From positions 1-10,467 of the forward strand of contig CALNCU010000210.1 in the NCBI GenBank assembly GCA_937875395.1: 10,467 bases of DNA, given 5' to 3'. Of the stretch, positions 1 to 6,492 are shown in pieces. Under the pieces are notes generated by a model that was given only the letters and a program-made list of their open reading frames with translations, did no database searches and was not told where the DNA came from. The DNA comes from an uncultured Armatimonadota bacterium (GTDB lineage Bacteria; Armatimonadota; UBA5829; DTJY01). How positions within the stretch are numbered: position 1 is the stretch's first letter; each line of letters starts with the position of its first letter. The position numbers and the translations under genes were made by a program.

Positions 1-64
1 TTGAATTCTTGGCACTTATTCCCAGCTATGCGATTTACGCAAACTTCACGCCCGCAGTTGGAAT

Positions 65-1849
65 CTAGCTATTACAAAGCGTCTCAAACTCGCCTATGAA
101 CCCGGACAAAAATTCCAGCCCGCCCTGCCAGAACTTTGGATCATGCATATCTATGCCAACGGTAGAAAGCATATCTGCCGGGCTTAGGGAACCGCCCGTT
201 TTAAGCATTGATACATACTTTTCGGCAAACGGAGCGCCCTCTTTTTTATACATGGCATAGAGAGCCATCACCAGAAGCTCCCCAAACGTGTAGGCATATA
301 CGTAGAAGGGCGAATTAGTGAAGTGGGAGACGTACATCCACCAGAACCTGTGCTCATCCCCAAGGGTAAGGGAACTGCCGAACATCTCCTGCTGGCGGCT
401 CTGCCAGATTGCGCTGAAATCCTCCGTTGTAAGTTCTCCCGCGCTCCGCCTTCTCTCATGAATCCCCTGCTCAAACCTGTACATGGCGGCCTGGCGGAAG
501 ATGGTGGCAAAGGCGCCTTCAATCTTCTCTGCATACAGGGCAAGCTTCTCTTCCCTACCCGCCTCCTTCTGGAGAGATTCAAAGACCAGCATCTCCCCAA
601 AGGTGCTTGCAAGCTCTGCCACGGGCAGCACAGAAGAGAAGTTCAGGTAGCTTTTATCCCTTGCCACATATGCGTGAACGCCATGCCCAAGCTCGTGCGC
701 AAGGGTCATTACATCATCCGTGCGGTACAGATAGTTTACAAGCACGTAAGGGTGCAGATCAGGGGTTGCGTAAGAGCAGAAGGCGCCCCCGCGCTTCCCG
801 GGCCTGACTTCTGCATCTATCCAGCACCCCTCAAAAAACTTTCCGGCGGCGTCGCTCATCTCCGGGCTGAATTTATGGAAGGAATCCAGCACAATCTCCT
901 TTGCATGAGAGAACGGCACGCGCTCCTTAAGCTCAAAGAGCGGCGCGTATCTATCGTAGTGGCAGAGGCCGTCGTAGCCGAGTACCTTGCGTTTAAGGTT
1001 GTAGTATCTTCGGACTATGGGATAATAATCAACCGCCGTCCCCACAACCAGCTCAACCGTCTCCCTGTCAAGCTCATTTGAGAGATGCCTTGATTCCTCC
1101 GGGTAGTTATAGCGCCTAAGCCTATCTATTGTGGCCTTATCCTGCAGAAGTGTATTAAAGATAAATGTAAGCGTGCGCGCGTTTGCAAGCAGCCCCTTGG
1201 TAAGGCTCTCTGCAGAAGCCTTGCGAACATCCCTGTCCGGCTCCCTCTGCAGGGCAAGGAGGGATTGCAGGTTCATCTCCTTTATCTCTCCCTTAATATC
1301 CACACTGAAGGCGGCGTTGGATACCGTCTCTTCAAAGAGGCGCGTAAACGCTCTTCGCCCGGTGTTTGCCGTCTCTTCCAAAATTTTCTCTTCCGGTTCG
1401 GTGAGCCGGTGCGGGCTGAAGAGTCTTGCCGCCTTTATATAGTGGCTGTAGCCGGATAACACAGGGTCTAAAAGCAGCCTTTTCACCTGGCCATCAGGGA
1501 GAGCCAGAAGCTCCAGCTCAAAGAAGATAAGTTCAATGGCTATCTCTGACGTCCTCTCTTGCATCCTCTGCATAAAGGCTCCGCGCTCCGGGATGCTTGT
1601 ATCCGCCGCAAAGAGCAGGGATGCGTACTCCAACGGCTTATCAGATTCCTGCGCTATATTTTCATAGGTCTTTACGGCGCAAAGCAGTTGTTCTGCAGTT
1701 AGCGATGGGCTGTTTATCCGCCCCTTAAACTCTGCAGCAAACTCCTTTGCCCGCAAAAGTTCCCTTTTAAGAGTCTCCTCTATACCCGGGTCGTCCATCC
1801 CGGAAAAAAGATCGTCCAAATTCCAAGAGGGAAGTAATTCTGTCTGCAT
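65..1849 (-). CDS. pepF: M3 family oligoendopeptidase (PepF-like zinc metallopeptidase)
   Basis: A 594-residue zinc metallopeptidase predicted to cut short peptides in the cytoplasm. It shows HELGHGVH with zinc ligands H385 and H389 and catalytic E386. The likely third ligand is E412, in AELASTFGE, 22 residues after the second His. The N-terminal WNLDDLF motif and the C-terminal FYVYAYTFGELL stretch are typical of the PepF branch of M3, and the length fits (about 560-610). No signal peptide is visible. The ATG at 1847-1849 is chosen because a GGGAGAG Shine-Dalgarno lies just upstream (complement of 1854-1860). The stop is TAG. It is transcribed alone, divergently from the transaldolase-like gene. 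No terminator is visible in the 64 bases left of the stop. The family is certain; the exact peptide specificity is not. Confidence 0.95.
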   Translation of the reverse strand: MQTELLPSWNLDDLFSGMDDPGIEETLKRELLRAKEFAAEFKGRINSPSLTAEQLLCAVKTYENIAQESDKPLEYASLLFAADTSIPERGAFMQRMQERTSEIAIELIFFELELLALPDGQVKRLLLDPVLSGYSHYIKAARLFSPHRLTEPEEKILEETANTGRRAFTRLFEETVSNAAFSVDIKGEIKEMNLQSLLALQREPDRDVRKASAESLTKGLLANARTLTFIFNTLLQDKATIDRLRRYNYPEESRHLSNELDRETVELVVGTAVDYYPIVRRYYNLKRKVLGYDGLCHYDRYAPLFELKERVPFSHAKEIVLDSFHKFSPEMSDAAGKFFEGCWIDAEVRPGKRGGAFCSYATPDLHPYVLVNYLYRTDDVMTLAHELGHGVHAYVARDKSYLNFSSVLPVAELASTFGEMLVFESLQKEAGREEKLALYAEKIEGAFATIFRQAAMYRFEQGIHERRRSAGELTTEDFSAIWQSRQQEMFGSSLTLGDEHRFWWMYVSHFTNSPFYVYAYTFGELLVMALYAMYKKEGAPFAEKYVSMLKTGGSLSPADMLSTVGIDMHDPKFWQGGLEFLSGFIGEFETLCNS

Positions 1850-1895
1850 GCCACTCTCCCATGTAATTTATAAAGCCCTTAATCTCTAAAAGATA

Positions 1896-1924
1896 ATTAT
1901 ACACCAAGAGCTATATAACCTCAA
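1896..1924 (-). promoter_or_regulatory. sigma70-type promoter of the oligoendopeptidase gene
   Basis: Read on the minus strand, TTGAGG (1924-1919) is followed after 17 bases by a perfect TATAAT (1901-1896). The predicted transcript starts near 1889 and leaves a leader of about 40 bases. The match and spacing are good; no start site has been measured. Confidence 0.7.
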
Positions 1925-1978
1925 AAACCCTGCCCGCAAACCAATCTTGCACGAGCGCCGTTTACCAAAATCCCGGTA

Positions 1979-2009
1979 TTGGCAATAACCTCTTGTACGG
2001 CAATACAAT
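1979..2009 (+). promoter_or_regulatory. possible promoter of the tal-pgi locus
   Basis: TTGGCA (1979-1984) and TACAAT (2004-2009) are both good hexamers, but the spacer is 19 bases. The predicted start near 2016 would fall inside the GGAGG ribosome binding site at 2014-2018. The true promoter may lie further upstream in the 180-base divergent gap, so this is a weak call. Confidence 0.3.
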
Positions 2010-2029
2010 ATATGGAGGCCAAAATTAAA

Positions 2030-3346
2030 ATGGCAACAACCACACCTGCCGCCAATCCAATACATGAGCTGGGGATGTACGGCCAGAGCGTATGGCTGAA
2101 CGGATTCCGCCGCGGATGGCTGCTCTCCGACAATTTTTCAAGATTTGTTAACGAATACAGCGTGAAGGGAGTTATAATTACCCCCGCTGCCTTTTATGAA
2201 GCCCTATCCGCCGGGAGTGAGTATGACGGCCAGATAAAACAGCTCTTACTTGATGGGAAGAATGCCCGCCAGGTCTACGAGAGCCTTGTATTTAGCGATG
2301 TGCGTATGGCGGCAGATGCACTGCGGCCCGTCTGGGAGGCCGCCCAGGGCACGGACGGATTTGCGTGCATAGCGCTCCCGCCGGCCTATGCCTTTGATTC
2401 GGAGGCGTCCGCGCGGGAGGCCGTGCGTTACCGCTCTGCAATAGACCGGGAGAACATAATGATCAGCCTCCCCGGAACAAATGAGGGCATAACCGCTGCA
2501 TCCAGACTTATCTATGAGGGAATAAACGTAAACATCACCCATATCTTTTCTTTAAACACCTACCAGGACGCGGTGGATGCCTATATCCGCGGGTTAGAAA
2601 AAAGACTAAAGGACGGCAGGCTTATTGGCAATATCTCCGGCACGGCCGGGATCTATCTAAACAAACTAGACTCTTCTATGGATGAAGCACTTGAAGGGTA
2701 TTCCGCCAAGGCAGAAACCAGCGAAACTCAAAAGGAAATTCTGGCTCTTAAAGATAAAACAGCCGTTGCAAACGCAAAGTTAGTTTACCATCGCATGAAA
2801 GAGATATTCGGCAGCAAGCGATGGAAGGAGCTTTCTGTGCGGGGCGGCCAGGAACAAAGAATTCTCTGGATGGATACAAAACCGGGCAATCCCCGGCAAT
2901 CTGATGTATACTATATAGATGCGCTTATCGGCCCGCGTACCGTAAGCGCAATGCAAACCGAAACGCTCTTTGCATTTAGAGAACACGGGCAGGCCGGCCC
3001 GCAAATTGAACGCAACCTGGATGAAGCTGAAACCGTACTCCTAAGGATCAAGAACCTTGGCCTGGACCTTACGGCAATGGCCCTGAACCTTCTTCAGGAC
3101 GGCGTGGACAGCGAAGAAAAATCAGAGAATAATATAATCACATGCCTAGAGGCTAAAGAGGAGGCTATAACAGCAATGGTAATTGATCCGCAATCATCAA
3201 GACTCGGCGATTTTCAGACGCGCGTGGACTATGCGCTGGCCGCCATGGACGAGCAGGCATTTGTAAAAAGGCTCTGGCAGCGCGACCCAAGTTTATGGAA
3301 ACAGAACCAGGACGGGGAAAAGGTAATTACCAACCGGCTGGGATGA
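2030..3346 (+). CDS. transaldolase-like protein, active-site residues degenerate (N-terminal half of a split Tal-Pgi)
   Basis: A 438-residue protein of the transaldolase half of bifunctional Tal-Pgi enzymes. Recognisable are QSVWLNGFRR (19-28), GINVNITHIFS (164-174), AYIRGLEKRL (184-193) and the C-terminal SDVYYIDALIGP and DLTAMALNLLQDGV stretches. Transaldolase swaps a dihydroxyacetone unit through a Schiff-base lysine. Here the aligned site is Ser146 (AGC, 2465-2467) in NIMISLPGT, where the family has MIKVPGT. Other apparent losses are the Asp of WLDYIRR (Asn24), the Asn of TSNPT (Thr51), the catalytic Glu (Ala115), a Ser (Gly207) and the phosphate-site Arg (Lys212). Asn168 and Thr170 remain. 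The frame is clean over its whole length, so the fold seems maintained while catalysis is probably lost. The ATG at 2030 follows GGAGG (2014-2018); in-frame upstream starts lack one. The TGA stop directly abuts the pgi ATG in the same frame. Confidence 0.85.
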   Translation: MATTTPAANPIHELGMYGQSVWLNGFRRGWLLSDNFSRFVNEYSVKGVIITPAAFYEALSAGSEYDGQIKQLLLDGKNARQVYESLVFSDVRMAADALRPVWEAAQGTDGFACIALPPAYAFDSEASAREAVRYRSAIDRENIMISLPGTNEGITAASRLIYEGINVNITHIFSLNTYQDAVDAYIRGLEKRLKDGRLIGNISGTAGIYLNKLDSSMDEALEGYSAKAETSETQKEILALKDKTAVANAKLVYHRMKEIFGSKRWKELSVRGGQEQRILWMDTKPGNPRQSDVYYIDALIGPRTVSAMQTETLFAFREHGQAGPQIERNLDEAETVLLRIKNLGLDLTAMALNLLQDGVDSEEKSENNIITCLEAKEEAITAMVIDPQSSRLGDFQTRVDYALAAMDEQAFVKRLWQRDPSLWKQNQDGEKVITNRLG

Positions 3347-4933
3347 ATGAACGTTATAGAAACCATGCTTGCCAACGTTTCTGAGATAGAGAGTTTTGCC
3401 AAAGAAGTAAAAGACGCCGGATTCACCCAGGCAGTCCTGATGGGCATGGGCGGAAGCAGCCTCTCCCCGGAAGTCTCGCGGCGCACATTCGGCACTGCAG
3501 AGGGATACCCTGATCTTATGGTATTAGACAGCACCGTCCCGGCAACCATAAGCGAGATAGACCGGAAGATTGATCCAGCAAAAACCCTTTTTATTGTTTC
3601 CACCAAATCCGGCACAACCGTAGAGACTCTTTCTGCATACTCATACTTTATGGAAAAGGTAAAAGCCACAAAAGGCAGCCGTGCCGGAGAGAACTTTGCA
3701 GCCATCACAGACCCGGATACTCCGCTTCAAACCATTGCCAGGGAGATGGGTTTTAGAAAGGTCTTTACCAACTTCCAGGATATAGGCGGGCGTTACTCTG
3801 CTCTATCATACTTTGGAATGGTTCCAGCAGCGGTTATTGGCGCAGATGCAGGCGCCATCCTGCAGCGGGCGGCAAGGATGGTGGAAGCGTCCAAATCCTG
3901 CGTTCCACCGGCGGATAATCCGGGGGTTGAGCTGGGCGCCGTCATGGCAGAGCTGGCCCTTGAAGGCAGAAACAAGCTTACACTCTTCATGTCTCCACAG
4001 ATACAGAGCTTTGGGTACTGGATAGAGCAGCTTGTGGCAGAGAGCACCGGCAAACTTGGAGCAGGCATAGTTCCTGTAGAGAGCGAATATGCCGGCCCGC
4101 CCTCCAGCTACGGTGATGACAGGCTCTTTGTCTACACAAGGCTTGCAGGTGATGAAAATGCCGAAATGGATGAAAAGGTCTCCGCCCTGGAAAAAGCCGG
4201 GCAGCCCGTGGTTAGAATAGAGATGTCCGATAAATACGATCTTGGGCAGGAGTACTACCGATGGGAGATTGCCACAGCGGTTGCAAGCGCCCTCCTGGGT
4301 GTCAACTCATTTGATGAGCCAAACGTAAAAGAGAGCAAAGACAACACAAACCGGCTTTTGGCAGAGTTCAAAGAGAAAGGGGCTCTGCCGGAAGAGAAGC
4401 CTGTTCTTGAAGAGAACGGTTTGCTTATCTTTGCAGATAAAGAGATGCAATCTGTTCTGGGTAAGATACGCGCCGCATCCGGCGCAGATAGAACCATGCT
4501 CTCATACATATCCGCCTTTCTGGATCAGTTTGAGCCGGGCAACTACTTTGCGCTTATGGCCTTTGTGCACGCCACCCCGCAGGTAGACGGAGTGCTTCAG
4601 TGCATGCGCGCACACCTGCAGAGCGCCTACAACGCCGCAACAACGCTTGGCTGGGGGCCAAGATTCCTGCACTCCACGGGCCAGCTGCACAAAGGCGGCC
4701 CCAACACCGGCCTGTTCATACAGTTCACGGCCGATGATGTAACGGATGTTCCCATACCCGGCCAGCAGTACACTTTCAGCACGCTCAAGCAGGCCCAGGC
4801 AATGGGAGATGCAGGGGCGCTCCGCAACTGGGGAAGAAGGCTTATCAGAATCCATCTGGGATCAGATGTAGAGGGCGGCCTGAACAAAGTGCTCTCCATA
4901 ATCCATGAAGCCGTTAAAGAGCAGCCCGAATAA
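3347..4933 (+). CDS. pgi: glucose-6-phosphate isomerase (C-terminal half of a split Tal-Pgi)
   Basis: A 528-residue phosphoglucose isomerase that interconverts glucose 6-phosphate and fructose 6-phosphate in the cytoplasm. All hallmark motifs are present: GMGGSSLSPEV (33-43), the sugar-phosphate loop STKSGTT (85-91), IGGRYSALS with R149, EQLVAESTGK with catalytic-type E232, and HSTGQLHKGGPN with H442 and K449. The PIPGQQYTF and LKQAQAMGD stretches match the Pgi half of fused Tal-Pgi proteins. The reading frame continues that of the transaldolase-like gene, with only a TGA between. ATG 3347 is the codon right after that TGA, and I see no strong Shine-Dalgarno of its own. Translation therefore probably depends on termination-reinitiation or on readthrough. 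The stop is TAA. In contrast to its neighbour, this domain looks fully active. Confidence 0.93.
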   Translation: MNVIETMLANVSEIESFAKEVKDAGFTQAVLMGMGGSSLSPEVSRRTFGTAEGYPDLMVLDSTVPATISEIDRKIDPAKTLFIVSTKSGTTVETLSAYSYFMEKVKATKGSRAGENFAAITDPDTPLQTIAREMGFRKVFTNFQDIGGRYSALSYFGMVPAAVIGADAGAILQRAARMVEASKSCVPPADNPGVELGAVMAELALEGRNKLTLFMSPQIQSFGYWIEQLVAESTGKLGAGIVPVESEYAGPPSSYGDDRLFVYTRLAGDENAEMDEKVSALEKAGQPVVRIEMSDKYDLGQEYYRWEIATAVASALLGVNSFDEPNVKESKDNTNRLLAEFKEKGALPEEKPVLEENGLLIFADKEMQSVLGKIRAASGADRTMLSYISAFLDQFEPGNYFALMAFVHATPQVDGVLQCMRAHLQSAYNAATTLGWGPRFLHSTGQLHKGGPNTGLFIQFTADDVTDVPIPGQQYTFSTLKQAQAMGDAGALRNWGRRLIRIHLGSDVEGGLNKVLSIIHEAVKEQPE

Positions 4934-4937
4934 CAGC

Positions 4938-5012
4938 AAAAAAAACGCTGGGGAGCAGTTTTCACACAAAGATGCAAACATGCATAAAGTGAAAACATAA
5001 AGCTCCCCAGCT
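4938..5012 (-). ncRNA. candidate small hairpin RNA ending in a U8 tract (may also terminate pgi)
   Basis: On the minus strand, GCTGGGGAGC (5011-5002) pairs perfectly with GCTCCCCAGC (4956-4947). Inside, GTTTTCAC (4996-4989) pairs with GTGAAAAC (4965-4958), and ATGC (4985-4982) pairs with GCAT (4975-4972) around a 6-base tip. The outer stem is followed by G and then eight T (4945-4938), a strong intrinsic terminator in the minus direction. A good minus-strand promoter ends just before the hairpin, so the predicted RNA is about 75 nt, starts with A near 5012 and is almost wholly one long stem-loop. It lies entirely between pgi and the RRM gene. The alternative is a terminator for pgi: in the plus direction only a weak T run (5020-5023) follows. 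No known RNA family is recognised. Confidence 0.5.
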
Positions 5013-5018
5013 GCGCTA

Positions 5019-5046
5019 ATTTTAACCCCCTGCAAAGATCTTTCAA
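5019..5046 (-). promoter_or_regulatory. minus-strand promoter of the small RNA candidate
   Basis: Read on the minus strand, TTGAAA (5046-5041) and TAAAAT (5024-5019) are 16 bases apart, each one base from consensus. The predicted start is an A near 5012, at the foot of the long hairpin. No minus-strand protein gene lies downstream, so the promoter makes sense only for a short RNA or for antisense transcription into pgi. Confidence 0.5.
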
Positions 5047-5099
5047 ACATGTTTTTCAAAAGAATTATTAGTTAAGACAACATTAATCGCCTGAAGCAG

Positions 5100-5127
5100 T
5101 TGGCTGTTGGCAAAAATTGGGTACAAT
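5100..5127 (+). promoter_or_regulatory. promoter of the RRM protein gene
   Basis: TTGGCT (5100-5105) and TACAAT (5122-5127) are separated by 16 bases. The predicted start is near 5134, which gives a leader of about 120 bases before the start codon. That is long for this compact region. Confidence 0.55.
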
Positions 5128-5133
5128 CACCGT

Positions 5134-5254
5134 GGAGAATCGGCATCACGCCTCAATTGTCTGTGCGGAGCATTCTCAGTCTGGGAACGGCAGCACCGCG
5201 AAGCAAGATGCCGTGAAATCATAGGGAATAGCCATTCCCAGGAAGAGGAGAATA
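5134..5254 (+). promoter_or_regulatory. structured 5' leader of the RRM gene with competing hairpins
   Basis: CGGCATC (5141-5147) can pair with GATGCCG (5207-5213). GGGAAT (5224-5229) pairs with ATTCCC (5234-5239) around a 4-base loop, ending one base before the purine-rich ribosome binding region (5241-5250). CTGGGAA (5181-5187) can instead pair with TTCCCAG (5235-5241), which excludes the last hairpin. The pairings are read directly; a regulatory role is inferred. Confidence 0.4.
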
Positions 5255-5569
5255 TTGGCAACAAAATCGCTCTATGTAGGTAACCTCTCCTACAGCACCA
5301 CTGATGAAGAATTGAGGGAGTATTTTGCCCCATGGGGACCTGTATCTGATGCCAGAATAGTCCAGGGGCGGGGATTCGGTTTTATAGACATCCCCGAAGA
5401 GAATGCAGCAGCCGCAATAGAGGCAACAAACGGCAAGGAGTTCATGGGACGCACTCTTACGGTAAGCGAGGCACGCCCAAGAACGGAAGGGCGTGCCGGT
5501 GCGGGCTATGGCGGAGGCCGAGGCGGCGGCGGCTATGGCGGCGGTGGCGGCCGGCGTGAACGCTGGTAA
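5255..5569 (+). CDS. RRM-domain RNA-binding protein with Gly/Arg-rich tail
   Basis: A 104-residue protein with one RNA recognition motif (about residues 4-73) and a Gly/Arg/Tyr-rich tail (75-104). RNP-2 is LYVGNL (6-11); RNP-1 is GRGFGFIDI (38-46), with the RNA-stacking aromatics Y7, F41 and F43. Bacterial proteins of this layout bind single-stranded RNA and are often cold- or stress-linked. The loop between strands 2 and 3 is short: the usual DRETGRS-like insert before RNP-1 is absent. The start is a TTG preceded closely by GGAAGAGGAG (5241-5250); there is no nearby ATG that keeps the first RRM strand. The gene stands alone between its own promoter and a strong terminator. The RRM call is secure; the RNA target is unknown. 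Confidence 0.92.
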   Translation: MATKSLYVGNLSYSTTDEELREYFAPWGPVSDARIVQGRGFGFIDIPEENAAAAIEATNGKEFMGRTLTVSEARPRTEGRAGAGYGGGRGGGGYGGGGGRRERW

Positions 5570-5583
5570 CACCTGAATATTCT

Positions 5584-5617
5584 GAGGGGAGGCGCACCTG
5601 CGCACTCCCCTCTTTTT
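5584..5617 (+). terminator. Rho-independent terminator of the RRM gene
   Basis: GAGGGGAG then GCGC pairs with GCGC then CTCCCCTC around an ACCT loop: 12 pairs with one bulged A at 5604. Five T follow at 5613-5617. It starts 15 bases after the stop codon. On the minus strand there is no T run, so it works mainly in the plus direction. Confidence 0.9.
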
Positions 5618-5648
5618 ATTCTACATTATCCTGGTATCCATCAAACAA

Positions 5649-5840
5649 TTATGCCTGAAGCCGTTCCGCCTCCTGCCTGGATATTTTTACCGGCTCACCT
5701 GTCTTTGGATCACGGCGGAACCAGAACTCCCTGCCCTCTCTTGTAAGGAACCCCACGGTTGATGCATCTCCATATGCAGCAAAATACTCTTTTGCCGCCG
5801 TAGAAACCTTTTGTTTGGCAGGCTTTTCCAGAAGCTCCAC
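5649..5840 (-). CDS. small conserved-looking protein of unknown function (63 residues)
   Basis: I do not recognise the family. The start is a GTG (5840-5838) preceded at ideal spacing by a perfect GGAGGTG (complement of 5845-5851). This is strong evidence of translation, and it excludes the in-frame ATG further upstream, which would place this signal inside the gene. The product is soluble and charged, with a Lys-rich start (EKPAKQKVS), a probable helix (STAAKEYFAAYG) and a basic aromatic stretch (REFWFRRDP) before GEPVKISRQEAERL. There is no signal peptide, membrane segment or Cys pair. It is the last gene of a minus-strand row after FKBP, with a 62-base gap holding three palindromes. The stop is TAA. 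Confidence 0.7.
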   Translation of the reverse strand: MELLEKPAKQKVSTAAKEYFAAYGDASTVGFLTREGREFWFRRDPKTGEPVKISRQEAERLQA

Positions 5841-5898
5841 GGTGCACCTCCAAAACATGTTTGTTATGCTTTACCCGCGCTCCCCGGTTTTGCAAAAC
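5841..5898. repeat. three perfect palindromes in the gap upstream of the small gene
   Basis: GGTGCACC (5841-5848), AAACATGTTT (5853-5862) and GTTTTGCAAAAC (5887-5898) are each perfect palindromes. The first overlaps the ribosome binding site of the 63-residue gene; the last lies 4 bases beyond the FKBP stop. They have no T run, so they are not typical terminators. They could be operator sites or RNA hairpins. Confidence 0.45.
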
Positions 5899-5902
5899 GG
5901 CA

Positions 5903-6427
5903 TTATTTGGAGCTTTCTATCCCCAAAAGCTCAACCTCAAAAACCAACGGAGCATTTGGGGGAATTGGGCCGCTCCCCTCTGCCCCATATCCAAGTTTAG
6001 CAGGTATGAAAAGATTACGCTTGCCGCCAACCTTCATAGAGGCAAGGCCCTCATCCCAGCCTTTTATTACCTCTCCCCGGCCAAGTGCAAATTTAAAAGC
6101 ATCCTTGCCCACAGAAGAATCAAACTGCGTGCCGTCCGTGAGCCATCCGGTATAGTGCACCACCACTATATCGCCAGATTTAGGCTTTTCGCCCTTGCCT
6201 GCGTTTACATCAACATACTCAAGCCCGGACGGCAGCTTTACTGTCTTGCCGTCTATCTTCTTTGGAACCCTGTTTATATCTTTTGGCTGTTCGGCCGCCT
6301 GCGCGGGCTGATCCTCTTCATGCTTATGGCCGGTTTCTGATTTTTTAGATAGGTTTTCATTAATTGCTGTGAGGCCTATAAGGACTATAACCATTACGGG
6401 GATCATCCAGATTGCTGTACGACGCAT
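5903..6427 (-). CDS. membrane-anchored FKBP-type peptidyl-prolyl cis-trans isomerase
   Basis: A 174-residue prolyl isomerase that should speed folding of exported proteins at the outer face of the membrane. Residues 5-22 form one hydrophobic helix after MRRT, a signal anchor with no lipobox Cys. Residues 27-65 are a polar His/Lys/Glu/Gln linker (GHKHEEDQPAQ). Residues 66-171 are the FKBP domain, with the expected pocket residues Y92 (VVVHYTGW), F102 and D103 (TQFDSS), V120, I121 and W124 (GEVIKGWDEG), Y147 (KLGYGAEG) and F163 (LVFEVELLGI). Nothing catalytic is missing. The ATG is preceded by AAGGAG (complement of 6438-6443) 10 bases away. It lies between the cytidylate-kinase-like gene and the 63-residue gene and has its own promoter. 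Confidence 0.94.
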   Translation of the reverse strand: MRRTAIWMIPVMVIVLIGLTAINENLSKKSETGHKHEEDQPAQAAEQPKDINRVPKKIDGKTVKLPSGLEYVDVNAGKGEKPKSGDIVVVHYTGWLTDGTQFDSSVGKDAFKFALGRGEVIKGWDEGLASMKVGGKRNLFIPAKLGYGAEGSGPIPPNAPLVFEVELLGIESSK

Positions 6428-6463
6428 AAAACTATCTCTCCTTAAACCAAGAACTCTCTAAAA

Positions 6464-6492
6464 ATGATACATGCCCGTGCCGCCCAAGTCAA
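6464..6492 (-). promoter_or_regulatory. promoter of the FKBP gene
   Basis: Read on the minus strand, TTGACT (6492-6487) and TATCAT (6469-6464) are exactly 17 bases apart. The predicted start is near 6457, giving a leader of about 30 bases with the AAGGAG signal in it. FKBP can thus be transcribed independently of the gene upstream. Confidence 0.65.

Noticed and set aside
323..1081. Long plus-strand open frame of 252 codons opposite the oligoendopeptidase gene
   Set aside because: It lies wholly inside the well-supported M3 gene, has no ribosome binding site or family motif, and is an antisense shadow.
3344..3346. TGA reassigned to Trp (genetic code 4) or read as selenocysteine
   Set aside because: About 45 Trp codons in the window are TGG and none of the other genes contains an internal TGA. 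The family residue here is Trp, not Cys, so selenocysteine is unlikely. The only other TGA is the natural end of the gene at 7374-8081.
3229..3708. Minus-strand open frame across the tal-pgi junction
   Set aside because: It overlaps two strongly supported genes and has no recognisable domain or translation signal.
4862..5059. 65-codon minus-strand open frame covering the small RNA candidate
   Set aside because: It has no ribosome binding site, overlaps the end of pgi, and would be read through the U8 terminator.
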